Positions 1-7,726 are shown, counted from the first letter of the stretch. The stretch is 9,073 nucleotides of DNA from Thermoleophilia bacterium (GCA_025933895.1 JAICZB010000074.1:1-9073); one strand, 5' to 3'. Numbers and translations are program-made. Notes: generated by a model from the letters alone, not told the origin.

Positions 1-3
1 CGC

Positions 4-33
4 GAGCCTTAGCCGGTCCCGCAACGGCGGCTC
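4..33 (-). terminator. Possible bulged hairpin downstream of udgX
   Basis: Just past the stop of the UdgX gene, GAGCC at 4-8 can pair with GGCTC at 29-33, and GCCG at 12-15 with CGGC at 25-28. This leaves a three-base bulge and a nine-base loop. It could be the stem of a terminator for the minus-strand gene. The following bases, where a T-run would lie, are outside the window, and GC-rich DNA gives chance hairpins easily, so this is weak. Confidence 0.2.
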
Positions 34-39
34 TCCGGT

Positions 40-657
40 CTAGAGCACGCTTGCGACCAGCTTCAGGTCCGCGACGAACGCCTCCATCTCGCGATGGCGT
101 GACTCGTCGTCTTGCTGGCGGAGGATCGAGCTCGGGTGGATCGTTGCCGTCACGTGCTCGGCGAGGTCCGACTCGAGCCATTGCTCACGCTGCTGCGTGA
201 CGCGGAACCGGCGGCCGAGCAGCGACTGTGCCGCCGTCGCTCCCAGGCAGACGAGCACGCGCGGGCGTACGACGGCGAGCTCCGCTTCGAGCCACGGGCG
301 GCAGGCGGCGAGCTCGCTCCAGCTCGGCTTCGCGTGGATGCGGCGCTTGCCGCGCGGCTCCCACTTGAAGTGCTTGACCGCGTTCGTGACGTAGGCGGAG
401 CGCCGGTCGATGCCGGCCAGCAGCAACGCCTCGTCGAGGAGGCGGCCTGCCGGGCCGACGAACGGTGCGCCCTCGCGGTCCTCCCGATCGCCCGGCTGTT
501 CCCCGACGAACATCGCGACCGAGCTGCGCCGGCCGGCACCGAACACGGTCTGCGTCGCGTCCTCCCAGAGCCGGCACGCACGGCAGCCCGCGGCAGCCTC
601 GCGGAGCTTGGGAAGGCTCGGGCGGGACGGGACGAGGTCGGCGGCGGAATCGGCCAT
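40..657 (-). CDS. udgX: UdgX-type uracil-DNA glycosylase (uracil-DNA crosslinking)
   Basis: This 205-residue protein belongs to the family 4/5-like uracil-DNA glycosylases, which remove uracil from DNA. Motif A reads GEQPGD (about residues 52-57) followed by PFVGPAGR. Motif B reads HPSSILR (about 174-180). The loop GKRRIH ends in His108. KRRIH is diagnostic of UdgX, whose loop histidine is known to form a covalent bond with DNA after uracil release. Likely iron-sulfur ligands are Cys25 and Cys28 (CRAC) and Cys119 (ACRPW). At the place where family 4 enzymes have a further cysteine, this protein has His96 (VKHFK), as expected for UdgX. The reading frame stays open to an ATG at 741, but I chose the ATG at 657: it gives MADSAADLV, a normal UdgX length, and avoids overlap with the divergent gene. 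No strong ribosome binding site is visible. No SOS box was found. Confidence 0.93.
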   Translation of the reverse strand: MADSAADLVPSRPSLPKLREAAAGCRACRLWEDATQTVFGAGRRSSVAMFVGEQPGDREDREGAPFVGPAGRLLDEALLLAGIDRRSAYVTNAVKHFKWEPRGKRRIHAKPSWSELAACRPWLEAELAVVRPRVLVCLGATAAQSLLGRRFRVTQQREQWLESDLAEHVTATIHPSSILRQQDDESRHREMEAFVADLKLVASVL

Positions 658-721
658 TTCAGGCGCATTCCCGCCGGAAGCGCGGCGAAGCATCGGGTCC
701 GGGTTCCCCCGCCCGAGGGAT

Positions 722-3469
722 ATGAGCACGAGCCTCGGCACCGATGCTTCGTTCGTCCGCTGCGGTCCACCCTCGGGAGAATCGAACGGTGTCCTTCAAC
801 TGCGCACGATCGGGGGATCGGTGGTAGTCCAGCCGAACCACCTGCGGCTGCTGGACGGCGATCCCCAGCCCGGGGATCCGACCCTCGTCGAGTCCTACCG
901 GCGGCTCGCCGACGTCTTCCACGAGGTGCTCGCCGAGCAGAGCCTCGACGCCCTCCTCGTCCGCATCGCCGACACCGTCGGCGACCTGATCCCACTCGAC
1001 ACGCTGACGATCTACGAGGCGGACGAGACGAAGCGCGTGCTCAAGCCGGTGCTCGTCCGCGACGTGTACGCCGACGAGATCATGAGCACGACGATCACCT
1101 TCGCCGAGGGCATCACGGGCTGGGCGGCGCGGAACCGCGAAGCCGTGCTCTCCAACCAGGCGCACCTCGACCCGCGCGTGCGCACCGTTCCCGGCACGCC
1201 GCTCGAGCCCGAGGCCCTGATCTGCGTCCCACTCATCGCCCGCGGCCAGATCAAGGGCGCGCTCAACATCTACCGCGAGGGCGAAGCCGTCGCCTTCACC
1301 GAGACGGAGTTCGAGATCGCGCAGCGCTTCGGGGACGCCGCCGCGCTCGCGCTCGACAACGCCGAGATTCGCGCGCGCCTCGAGCATCAGGCCCGCACCG
1401 ACTCGCTCACCGGACTCTTCAACCACAGCGTGTTCTACGAGCGGCTGCTGCAGTCGCTGCAGGAGTCGAGTCGCACACACATGCCGCTCGCCGTGCTCAT
1501 GCTCGACATCGACGACTTCAAGCACGTCAACGACGTCCACGGCCACGCCGTCGGCGACGAGCTGCTCCGCTTCCTCGCCGAGGCGCTGCGGGCGATCGTC
1601 CGGCCGGAGGACGTCATCTGCCGGCTCGGCGGCGAGGAGTTCGCAGTCCTCATGGACGCGTGTGGCGGCGACGACGCCGTCCGCGTGGCCGAGCGGGTAC
1701 AGACCCGGCTGGCCTCGGTCGACTTCCCCGGCATCGGCCGGATGACGGTCTCGGTCGGGCTCGCCCTCGGGCCCGAGCATGCGATGAACCCGCGCGAGCT
1801 CGCGGCGTGCGCGGAGGCGGCGATGATGACCGCGAAGGCGCAGGGGAAGAACCAGGTCGTCGTCTACCACGAGGACGGCACGAAGCGGCCCGACGCGCCG
1901 GGGATCGAGCGCGACGTCCGGTCGATCGCGCACCTGAAGATGCTGCAGAGCCTGACCGGGAGGCTGAACCGGCTGAACGACGTGCGGGAGATCGGCGAGG
2001 CCATCGCGATCGAGCTCCGCTCCCTGGTCGACTACCACAACTGCCGCGTCTTCGTCCCCGACGGCGACGAGCTCATTCCCGTCGCGTTCATGGGCGAGCT
2101 GACCTCGACCTCCGAGTCGCTGTCGCTCGACCTCCTCCGCACTCGCATCGGCCGGGGGATCACCGGCCGCTGCGCCGAGCTGGGCGAGTCGATCGTCGTG
2201 GCCGACGCCGCCAACTGCGAGTTCGGCAGGCAGATCGAGGGCACCGACCCGATCGAGGAGTCGCTGCTCGCGGTGCCGCTCCGCTACGGCACGCGCGTCG
2301 TCGGCGTGATCGTCGTCTCGAAACTCGGCCTGAACCAGTTCGACGAGGACGACGTGCGCCTGCTGGAGGTGCTCGCCGGTCACGCGGCCGTAGCCGTCGA
2401 GAACGCGAGTCTGTACGAGTCGGCGCGGCGCGAGGCCGACAGCGCGACGTCGCTGCTCGAGTTCGGCCGGGAGCTCGCGACCCTCGTCGATCTCGAGGAC
2501 ATCGCCGGGCGGGTGACGACGCTTTCCGCGGAGATCCTCGGCAGCTCGGAAACGTCGTTCTGGCTCGAGCGCGACGGCGTCCTCCGCATCTGCGCCGAGC
2601 ACGGCCATACGCAGGCGTGGCGGGATGCGCTGGCGGATTGGTCGTTCCCGGTCGACGCGATCGACGTCGACCGCGATCCATACGTGATCGCTCCGGACGA
2701 GTACGCCTCGCTCGCCGAGCAGACGCCGACACCCGGCGGGCATTACGCGGTCGCGCCGTTCGCGGTCGACGACCGGGCCGGCTGTCTCGTGGCGCTCGTC
2801 GAAAGGGAAGACTTCGGGGAGCGGGAGCTCGCGCTGCTCGGCGGTCTTGCGCAGCAGGCGAAGCTCGCCATCGCGAACGCGTCCAGCTACGAGGGACTCG
2901 AGCGCACGTTCGTCTCCACGGTCGAGGCCCTCGCCAACGCACTCGAGGCCAACGACGAGTACACCTCGACGCACGCCCGCTGGATCACCGACCTCTCGCT
3001 GCGCGTGGGCCGGGAGATCGGGCTCGACGAGCGCGCGCTGAAGCACCTCGAGCTCGGTGCGCTCCTCCACGACATCGGCAAGATCGGCATCCCGAGCGAC
3101 GTGCTCTCGAAGCCGGGCCGCCTGACGGCCGCCGAACGGAAGATCGTCCAGACGCATCCCGAGCTCGGTGAGCGGATCATCGCCCCGATCGACCGCCTGC
3201 AGGTCGTGCGGCCGATCGTCCGCGCCTGTCACGAGCGGTGGGACGGCCGTGGCTATCCGGACGGCGTCGGCGGCGAGGACATCCCGCTCGAGTCGCGGAT
3301 CATCTTCGTCTGCGACGCGTACCACGCGATGACGACCGACCGTCCGTACCGTCGGGCCCTCAGCCACCGCGAGGCCGTGCGCCGCCTCGCCGAGGGCGCC
3401 GGCAGCCAGTTCGATCCGCACGTCGTCGAGGTCGCCCTGCGCGTCCTCGAGCAGCCCGAAGAGGACTAG
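722..3469 (+). CDS. GAF-GGDEF-GAF-GAF-HD-GYP c-di-GMP turnover protein
   Basis: This 915-residue protein probably both makes and breaks cyclic di-GMP, and looks soluble (no membrane helix or signal peptide seen). Domains in order are GAF (about 55-220), GGDEF (225-385), GAF (400-565), GAF (575-718) and HD-GYP (722-910). The GGDEF domain looks active: LDIDDFKHVND, GHAVGDELL and GGEEF at 303-307. RPED at 294-297 lies exactly five residues before GGEEF, the standard inhibitory I-site. The HD-GYP domain has His751, HDIGK from His783, His812, HERWDGRGYPDG from His837 and Asp865 in DAYHAM. The usual first His of HHE is Cys836. The GAF domains probably sense a small ligand or a redox state, which cannot be identified here. 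The start is uncertain: ATG at 722 has GAGG only three bases upstream, and an in-frame GTG at 821 preceded by GGGGGA would remove 33 residues without touching a domain. Confidence 0.92.
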   Translation: MSTSLGTDASFVRCGPPSGESNGVLQLRTIGGSVVVQPNHLRLLDGDPQPGDPTLVESYRRLADVFHEVLAEQSLDALLVRIADTVGDLIPLDTLTIYEADETKRVLKPVLVRDVYADEIMSTTITFAEGITGWAARNREAVLSNQAHLDPRVRTVPGTPLEPEALICVPLIARGQIKGALNIYREGEAVAFTETEFEIAQRFGDAAALALDNAEIRARLEHQARTDSLTGLFNHSVFYERLLQSLQESSRTHMPLAVLMLDIDDFKHVNDVHGHAVGDELLRFLAEALRAIVRPEDVICRLGGEEFAVLMDACGGDDAVRVAERVQTRLASVDFPGIGRMTVSVGLALGPEHAMNPRELAACAEAAMMTAKAQGKNQVVVYHEDGTKRPDAPGIERDVRSIAHLKMLQSLTGRLNRLNDVREIGEAIAIELRSLVDYHNCRVFVPDGDELIPVAFMGELTSTSESLSLDLLRTRIGRGITGRCAELGESIVVADAANCEFGRQIEGTDPIEESLLAVPLRYGTRVVGVIVVSKLGLNQFDEDDVRLLEVLAGHAAVAVENASLYESARREADSATSLLEFGRELATLVDLEDIAGRVTTLSAEILGSSETSFWLERDGVLRICAEHGHTQAWRDALADWSFPVDAIDVDRDPYVIAPDEYASLAEQTPTPGGHYAVAPFAVDDRAGCLVALVEREDFGERELALLGGLAQQAKLAIANASSYEGLERTFVSTVEALANALEANDEYTSTHARWITDLSLRVGREIGLDERALKHLELGALLHDIGKIGIPSDVLSKPGRLTAAERKIVQTHPELGERIIAPIDRLQVVRPIVRACHERWDGRGYPDGVGGEDIPLESRIIFVCDAYHAMTTDRPYRRALSHREAVRRLAEGAGSQFDPHVVEVALRVLEQPEED

Positions 3470-5223
3470 CCGGCGGCTGCGAGCTCCGGCTCGCCGCCCT
3501 CGAGCGTGTGCGCGAGACGGCGGAACGGGCCGTCCACCTCGAGCAGCTCCCGCTCGGTGCCGCGCTGGATGACCTGCCCGTTCTCGACGACGAGGATCTC
3601 GTCGGCGCGGCGAACGGTCGACAGGCGGTGGGCGATGATGATCGAGGTGCGGCCGCGCAGGAGCCGGTCGAGCGCCTGCTCGATCAGCACCTCGGTCGGC
3701 CGGTCGATGTTCGACGTCGCCTCGTCGAGGACGAGGATGCGAGGATCGGCGAGGAGCGCGCGTGCGATCGAGATGAGCTGACGCTCGCCGGCCGACAACC
3801 CGGCACCACCCTCGCGCACCTCGTGATCCAGTCCGCCGGAGAGCCGCGCCGCCACCCGGTCGACGCCGACCGCCGCGGCCGCGGCCTCGACCTCCTCGTC
3901 CGTGGCGTCCGGCTTGGCGAAACGGATGTTCGACGCGATCGTGCCGCTGAAGAGGAACGGATCCTGGAGCACGACGCCGAGCTGGCGCCGGTACGAGCGG
4001 AGCTGGACGTCGCGCACGTCGGTGCCGTCCACGCGCACCGCTCCCTGGTCGGGGTCGTAGTGGCGGCCGATCAGCCGCGCGAGCGTCGACTTCCCGTGGC
4101 CCGACTCGCCGACGAGCGCGAAGCAGCCGCCCGGCGCGATGTGGAACGAGACGCCGTGCAGCACCGGGTCCTTGCCATAGGCGAAGACGAGCGAGTCGAG
4201 CTCGAGGTCGCCTTCCAGGCGCGGCAACGGTTTCGCTCCGGGCCGGTCGTGAATGTCCGACTCCTCGTCGAGGATGCTCGCGATCTTGACCATCGCGGCT
4301 CCGGCCGACTGCAGCTGCCCGTACACGTCCGAGAGCTCCTGCAGCGGCTGGAAGACGAGCTGCAGGAGGGAGATCGCGATGATCAGCGTCCCGATCGCGA
4401 TCGTGTGGTGCAGGTACAGGTGCGAGCCGAAGTAGAGCACCGCCGCCATCGCGAGCACCCCGAGCAGCTCGATCGAGGGGAAGAAGGTGGAGAAGATCTT
4501 CTGGACGTACGTCGCCTGGGCCCGGTTCGCGTCGTTGAGCACGTCGAACTCCGCCTGGAAGCGCCGCTCGCGGTTGAACGCCTGCACGACCGCCATCCCA
4601 GCGACCGACTCCGCGATCTGGGCGGTGACCGCGGCGATCCGGTTGCGCTGCTCGACGTTCGCCGCGTGCGAGACGCGCTGGAACCACCGCGAGAGGATGA
4701 GCGCCGGCGGCAGGACGACGAAGGTGATCAGCCCCAGCCGCCAGTCCGCGATGAGCAGCGCCGTCACCGCCGCCGGCAGGAGGATGACGTTCGAGACGAG
4801 CGTGGGCATGCCCTGCGAGAGGACGTCCGAGACCGCGTCGACGTCGCTCGTGAGCCGCGCGATGATCCAGCCCGCCTTCTGCTGGGAGAAGTAGCGGAGG
4901 GAGAGGCTCGTGAGGTGGTCGAACAGGTCGCGGCGCAGGCCGATCACGATCGCCTGGCCGATGATGGCGAGGCCGCGGATCAGCCGCGCCTGCAGCACCC
5001 AGCCCGCGGCGGCGACGCCGAGGTAGATGCCGACTGCGATCGTCAGGTTGCGCATGTCTCCCACGAGCACCTTGTGCTTGTCGTAGACGGCGATGCCGTG
5101 GTCGATCGCATACCGGACGATGAGCCAGCCTCCGGTCTGGGCAGCCGCGTTGCCCGCGCCGATGAGCACCATCAGTGCCGCGAACCGCTTGCGTCCCTCC
5201 ATGTACTTCCAGAGGCGTTTCAC
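3466..5223 (-). CDS. ABC exporter half-transporter, catalytic NBD partner (second gene)
   Basis: This 585-residue membrane permease fused to an ATPase is a type IV ABC exporter half. The N-terminal part holds about six hydrophobic helices (near 14-36, 58-78, 137-157, 162-180, 248-268, 275-292). The ATPase has Walker A GESGHGKST (372-380), Q-loop Gln420, Walker B ILVLD with catalytic Glu501 and switch His532 in AHRLST, all normal. Its signature motif is LSAGE (476-480) in place of LSGGQ. It starts with GTG at 5223, and GTGA overlaps the TGA of the upstream ABC gene, so the two are probably translationally coupled. Its stop shares CTAG with the converging signalling gene. With the upstream gene it should form a heterodimer like TM287/288 or BmrCD. 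The substrate is unknown; drugs, lipids or peptides are typical of the family. Confidence 0.93.
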   Translation of the reverse strand: MKRLWKYMEGRKRFAALMVLIGAGNAAAQTGGWLIVRYAIDHGIAVYDKHKVLVGDMRNLTIAVGIYLGVAAAGWVLQARLIRGLAIIGQAIVIGLRRDLFDHLTSLSLRYFSQQKAGWIIARLTSDVDAVSDVLSQGMPTLVSNVILLPAAVTALLIADWRLGLITFVVLPPALILSRWFQRVSHAANVEQRNRIAAVTAQIAESVAGMAVVQAFNRERRFQAEFDVLNDANRAQATYVQKIFSTFFPSIELLGVLAMAAVLYFGSHLYLHHTIAIGTLIIAISLLQLVFQPLQELSDVYGQLQSAGAAMVKIASILDEESDIHDRPGAKPLPRLEGDLELDSLVFAYGKDPVLHGVSFHIAPGGCFALVGESGHGKSTLARLIGRHYDPDQGAVRVDGTDVRDVQLRSYRRQLGVVLQDPFLFSGTIASNIRFAKPDATDEEVEAAAAAVGVDRVAARLSGGLDHEVREGGAGLSAGERQLISIARALLADPRILVLDEATSNIDRPTEVLIEQALDRLLRGRTSIIIAHRLSTVRRADEILVVENGQVIQRGTERELLEVDGPFRRLAHTLEGGEPELAAAG

Positions 5224-6998
5224 GCGGCTATCACCTCGTCCCCGAAGAGCGTCGCGAACTCGCCGCCCGCCCGCAGCAGGTCCGCCGGCGTCCCTGACTC
5301 GACGATCCGTCCGTCGAGCAGCACGACCGCCCGGTCGGCTATCTCGATCGTGGAGAGGCGCTGCGTCGCGACGAGCACCGTACGGCCGGAGAGCGCCGGC
5401 CGGAGGCGGGCGACGAGCCGCCGTTCGGTGAGCGTGTCCACGGCCGACAGCGGATCGTCGAGCACGACGACGCGCGCGCCGGCGACGAGCGCACGGGCGA
5501 GCGCCACCCGCTGGCGCTGGCCGCCGGAGAGGTTGATGCCGCGCTCACCGATCAGCGTGTCGTAGCCGTCCGGGAGGCTCGGTGCGAACGCGTCCACACC
5601 GGCCGCCTCGCAGGCTGCGAGCACCTCGTCCCAGTCGGCGTCCTCGCGGCCCGCGGTGAGGTTCTCGCGCAGCGGCACCGAGAAGAGCACCGGCCGTTGC
5701 GTGACGAGACCGACGTCCGCTCGCAGCTCGGCGATCGGGACGTCGCGCGTGTCGACGCCGCCGACGCGCACGTGGCCTCCCGTCGGGTCGTAGAAGCGAG
5801 GGAGAAGGTTGAGGAGCGAGGTCTTGCCGGCACCCGTCGGCCCGCAGACGGCGACGATCTCGCCCGGCTCGACCACGAGGTCGAGCTCGCGCAGCACGTC
5901 CACCTCGCCGCCGTACGCGAAGCTCACGCGGTCGAAGCGGACGCCGAGTGGCCCCGGCGGAAGCCGGCGCGGATTCGCAGGTTGGGGCAGCGGCTCGATC
6001 CCCTCGAGCCAGCCGAAGCTGCGGCCGGCGGAGGCGAGCGCACGCTGCGCCAGGTCGAGAATCCAGCCGATGGCCTCGAGCGGCCAGACGAGCTGGAGCA
6101 GGAGCGTCTCGAAGAGGACGAACTGGCCGATCGTGATGTTCCCGTCGATGACGGCGCGGCCCCCGAAGAAGACCACCGCGGCGACCGAGAGGGCGGGCAG
6201 GTAGTAGAGGCCGGGCACGTGCTGCGCCTCGACGCCTGCCTGACGCAGAGCAGCGGATCGGACGCCCTCGGCCCGGTCGCCGAAGCGCTCGCGCACGTCG
6301 TCCTCGCGGCCGAAGGCCTGCACCATCTCGATCCCGACCACGGCCTCGTCCGCGGCCTCGGTCACGTCTCCCTTGCGCGCCTGCACCTGGCGCGAGATGG
6401 GCGAGACACGATGCCCGAAGCGATTGGCCACGAACCCGATCGGCGGCAGCGACACGGCCGCGTACAGGGTCAGCCAGGGATCGACGAGCGCGAGGACGAT
6501 CCCGACTCCGATGATCATCATCACGCTCTGCATCCCCTGCACGAGCCCCCAGCCGATGAAGTAGCGGATGGGGTACAGGTCGTTCGTCGCGCGCGACAGC
6601 ACCTGGCCGGTCGCGTGCCGGTCGTAGAACGCCCGCGGGTAGCGGAGGTAGGCCTGGTAGAGGAGCTCCCGCATCCGGGCCTCGATCCGCACACCGATCC
6701 GGGCGGTGGCGAAGCGCCGGTTGAACGCGACGCCCCAGCGGGCGAGTGCGAGGCCGGTCACGATCACGAGGTAGGGCCACAGCGCCTGCCGGTGGTGATG
6801 GGGCTTGATGACGATCGAGTGGTCGATCGCGTGCTGGATGAGGATCGGGATCGCGATCGAGATCAGCGTGTAGACGAACGAGCACGAGAGCCCGAAGACG
6901 CCGAGCTTCCACTGCTCCTTCCAGAGTTGGAGCAGGCGTCGGAAGGTCGGCAGCATGCCGAGGTCGGGTGGGTCGACGGGGTTCACGTACGTGGACAT
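5220..6998 (-). CDS. ABC exporter half-transporter, degenerate NBD partner (first gene)
   Basis: This 592-residue protein is the first half-transporter of the pair: six predicted membrane helices (near 34-54, 73-90, 152-172, 176-194, 265-285, 290-312) and a C-terminal ATPase. It has Walker A GPTGAGKT (386-393), Q-loop Gln434 and a perfect LSGGQ signature (490-494). The catalytic glutamate after Walker B is Asp515 (VLDDP), and the switch histidine is Gln546 (ATQRLST). These are the substitutions of the degenerate site in heterodimeric exporters. Its good signature motif would complete the partner's intact site. A PHHHR stretch (66-70) lies in the predicted outer loop between helices 1 and 2. 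The ATG at 6998 is the first start in this frame after the preceding gene, 78 bases downstream of that gene's stop. No good ribosome binding site is seen. Confidence 0.93.
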   Translation of the reverse strand: MSTYVNPVDPPDLGMLPTFRRLLQLWKEQWKLGVFGLSCSFVYTLISIAIPILIQHAIDHSIVIKPHHHRQALWPYLVIVTGLALARWGVAFNRRFATARIGVRIEARMRELLYQAYLRYPRAFYDRHATGQVLSRATNDLYPIRYFIGWGLVQGMQSVMMIIGVGIVLALVDPWLTLYAAVSLPPIGFVANRFGHRVSPISRQVQARKGDVTEAADEAVVGIEMVQAFGREDDVRERFGDRAEGVRSAALRQAGVEAQHVPGLYYLPALSVAAVVFFGGRAVIDGNITIGQFVLFETLLLQLVWPLEAIGWILDLAQRALASAGRSFGWLEGIEPLPQPANPRRLPPGPLGVRFDRVSFAYGGEVDVLRELDLVVEPGEIVAVCGPTGAGKTSLLNLLPRFYDPTGGHVRVGGVDTRDVPIAELRADVGLVTQRPVLFSVPLRENLTAGREDADWDEVLAACEAAGVDAFAPSLPDGYDTLIGERGINLSGGQRQRVALARALVAGARVVVLDDPLSAVDTLTERRLVARLRPALSGRTVLVATQRLSTIEIADRAVVLLDGRIVESGTPADLLRAGGEFATLFGDEVIAA

Positions 6999-7076
6999 GG
7001 CGAAGCGCCCGTCGTGCGCCGACTCCCCTGCCCGCGCGACGAGGGCACCTCGAAGATACCAGCGCGGCCGGTGGGT

Positions 7077-7604
7077 CTAGCGCTGCTTCCTGAGCTGCGG
7101 GTCGGCGAGCATGCTGTTGCGCTGAGGCTTCGCGCCGGCGGCCGGCTCGAGGTCCGGCTCGGCGGGCGGCGACGGCAGCGGAGTCGGAGGCGGCGGGTCG
7201 CTCTCGGGGTCGGCCTCGCGCCCCGGCTCCGGCTCGGTCGGCGCATTGCCGCCGAATCGCGCCCGCTCGTCGTGGAGCTGCATGCGTAGCCCGGCGAGCT
7301 CCCGCTCGACCTTCCGGATCGCCTGCTCGCGCTCGTCGAGCCGCTCGCGCTCGGCCTTGGCGAGGGCGAGCTCCTGCACCGCCTCGCGCTCGCGCTTCTC
7401 CGCCTTCGCGATGGCGCGGGCGAGCTCGTCGGAGCGGTCCGGCCCGGCTGGGGCGGGGGGCCGTCGACGGCCCTGCCGGCCGGCCACGTCGAGGCGCATC
7501 TCCTCGAGCTGCTTCTCTCGCGCGGCGACGTGCTGCGCATGCTCGCGCAGCGCGCGCTTCATCTCCTCGACCTCCGCGAGCGCGTGCTCGTAGCGGTTCC
7601 GCAT
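7077..7604 (-). CDS. Small charged coiled-coil protein with Pro/Glu-rich tail, unknown function
   Basis: I do not recognise a family. The 175-residue product starts MRNRYEHALAEVEEMKR and is dominated by Glu, Arg, Lys and Ala with heptad-like spacing, typical of coiled coil. Two helical stretches (about 1-44 and 62-120) are separated by an Arg/Pro/Gly-rich break (RRRPPAPAGP). The last 50 residues or so are disordered-looking, with a run of four prolines and many Pro-Glu pairs, ending QLRKQR. There is no signal peptide, membrane segment or cysteine. It may be a cytoplasmic scaffold or a DivIVA-like or secretion-associated helper, but nothing proves that. The frame is open to 7910. I chose ATG 7604 because the upstream translation is arginine-rich without structure; a GTG at 7622 would add six residues. 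It lies 78 bases upstream of the ABC operon on the same strand and could be cotranscribed with it. Confidence 0.7.
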   Translation of the reverse strand: MRNRYEHALAEVEEMKRALREHAQHVAAREKQLEEMRLDVAGRQGRRRPPAPAGPDRSDELARAIAKAEKREREAVQELALAKAERERLDEREQAIRKVERELAGLRMQLHDERARFGGNAPTEPEPGREADPESDPPPPTPLPSPPAEPDLEPAAGAKPQRNSMLADPQLRKQR

Positions 7605-7726
7605 GTCCGGTCCGTCGCTCACAGCAGGAAGTGTGGCCTCGAAACCGGCTGGTGGCAACCGGGTACGAGCGATAACCGCGTTGGTTTTGCTCGCGGGCGC
7701 GCGATTTGTGGGTGAGGATGACGGCA
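7605..7726. promoter_or_regulatory. Divergent intergenic region between coiled-coil gene and sigma factor
   Basis: This 122-base stretch must hold the start signals for two divergent genes. AACCGG occurs at 7643-7648 and 7657-7662, and AACCGC at 7674-7679, all in the same direction. GGCAACC at 7654-7660 followed 18 bases later by CGTT at 7679-7682 loosely resembles an ECF sigma promoter (GGAAC near -35, CGT near -10), which would allow the sigma factor gene to control itself. The spacer is slightly long and the -35 match imperfect. The assignment is inference only. Confidence 0.3.
7711..7717 (+). promoter_or_regulatory. Ribosome binding site deciding the sigma factor start
   Basis: GGTGAGG lies nine bases before the ATG at 7727, a normal Shine-Dalgarno distance. 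The other in-frame starts, ATG 7718 and TTG 7706, would touch or precede this motif. It therefore favours 7727. Confidence 0.5.

Noticed and set aside
782..797. TCGAAC followed by a possible second half, resembling an actinobacterial SOS box
   Set aside because: The left half fits, but the right half reads TCCTTC, not GTTCGA, so there is no LexA palindrome.
112..3171. A 1019-codon open frame on the plus strand
   Set aside because: It is antisense to udgX and out of frame with the c-di-GMP gene. The translation is dominated by Arg, Ala and Pro with no recognisable domain, while the overlapping frames have clear catalytic motifs.
659..4687. A 1342-codon open frame on the minus strand crossing two genes
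   Set aside because: It spans the antisense of the GGDEF/HD-GYP gene and an alternative frame of the ABC gene. The translation is low-complexity and rich in Arg, Asp and Glu, with no fold or motif. It is a by-product of few stops in GC-rich DNA.
3238..5565. A 775-codon plus-strand frame opposite the ABC genes
   Set aside because: It mirrors the ABC coding frame on the other strand and gives a charged repetitive product; the ABC motifs on the minus strand are unmistakable.
7040..7052. CGAGG-GCA-CCTCG hairpin between the coiled-coil gene and the ABC operon
   Set aside because: The stem is only five base pairs with no T-run; it is expected by chance at this GC content and is not convincing as a terminator.
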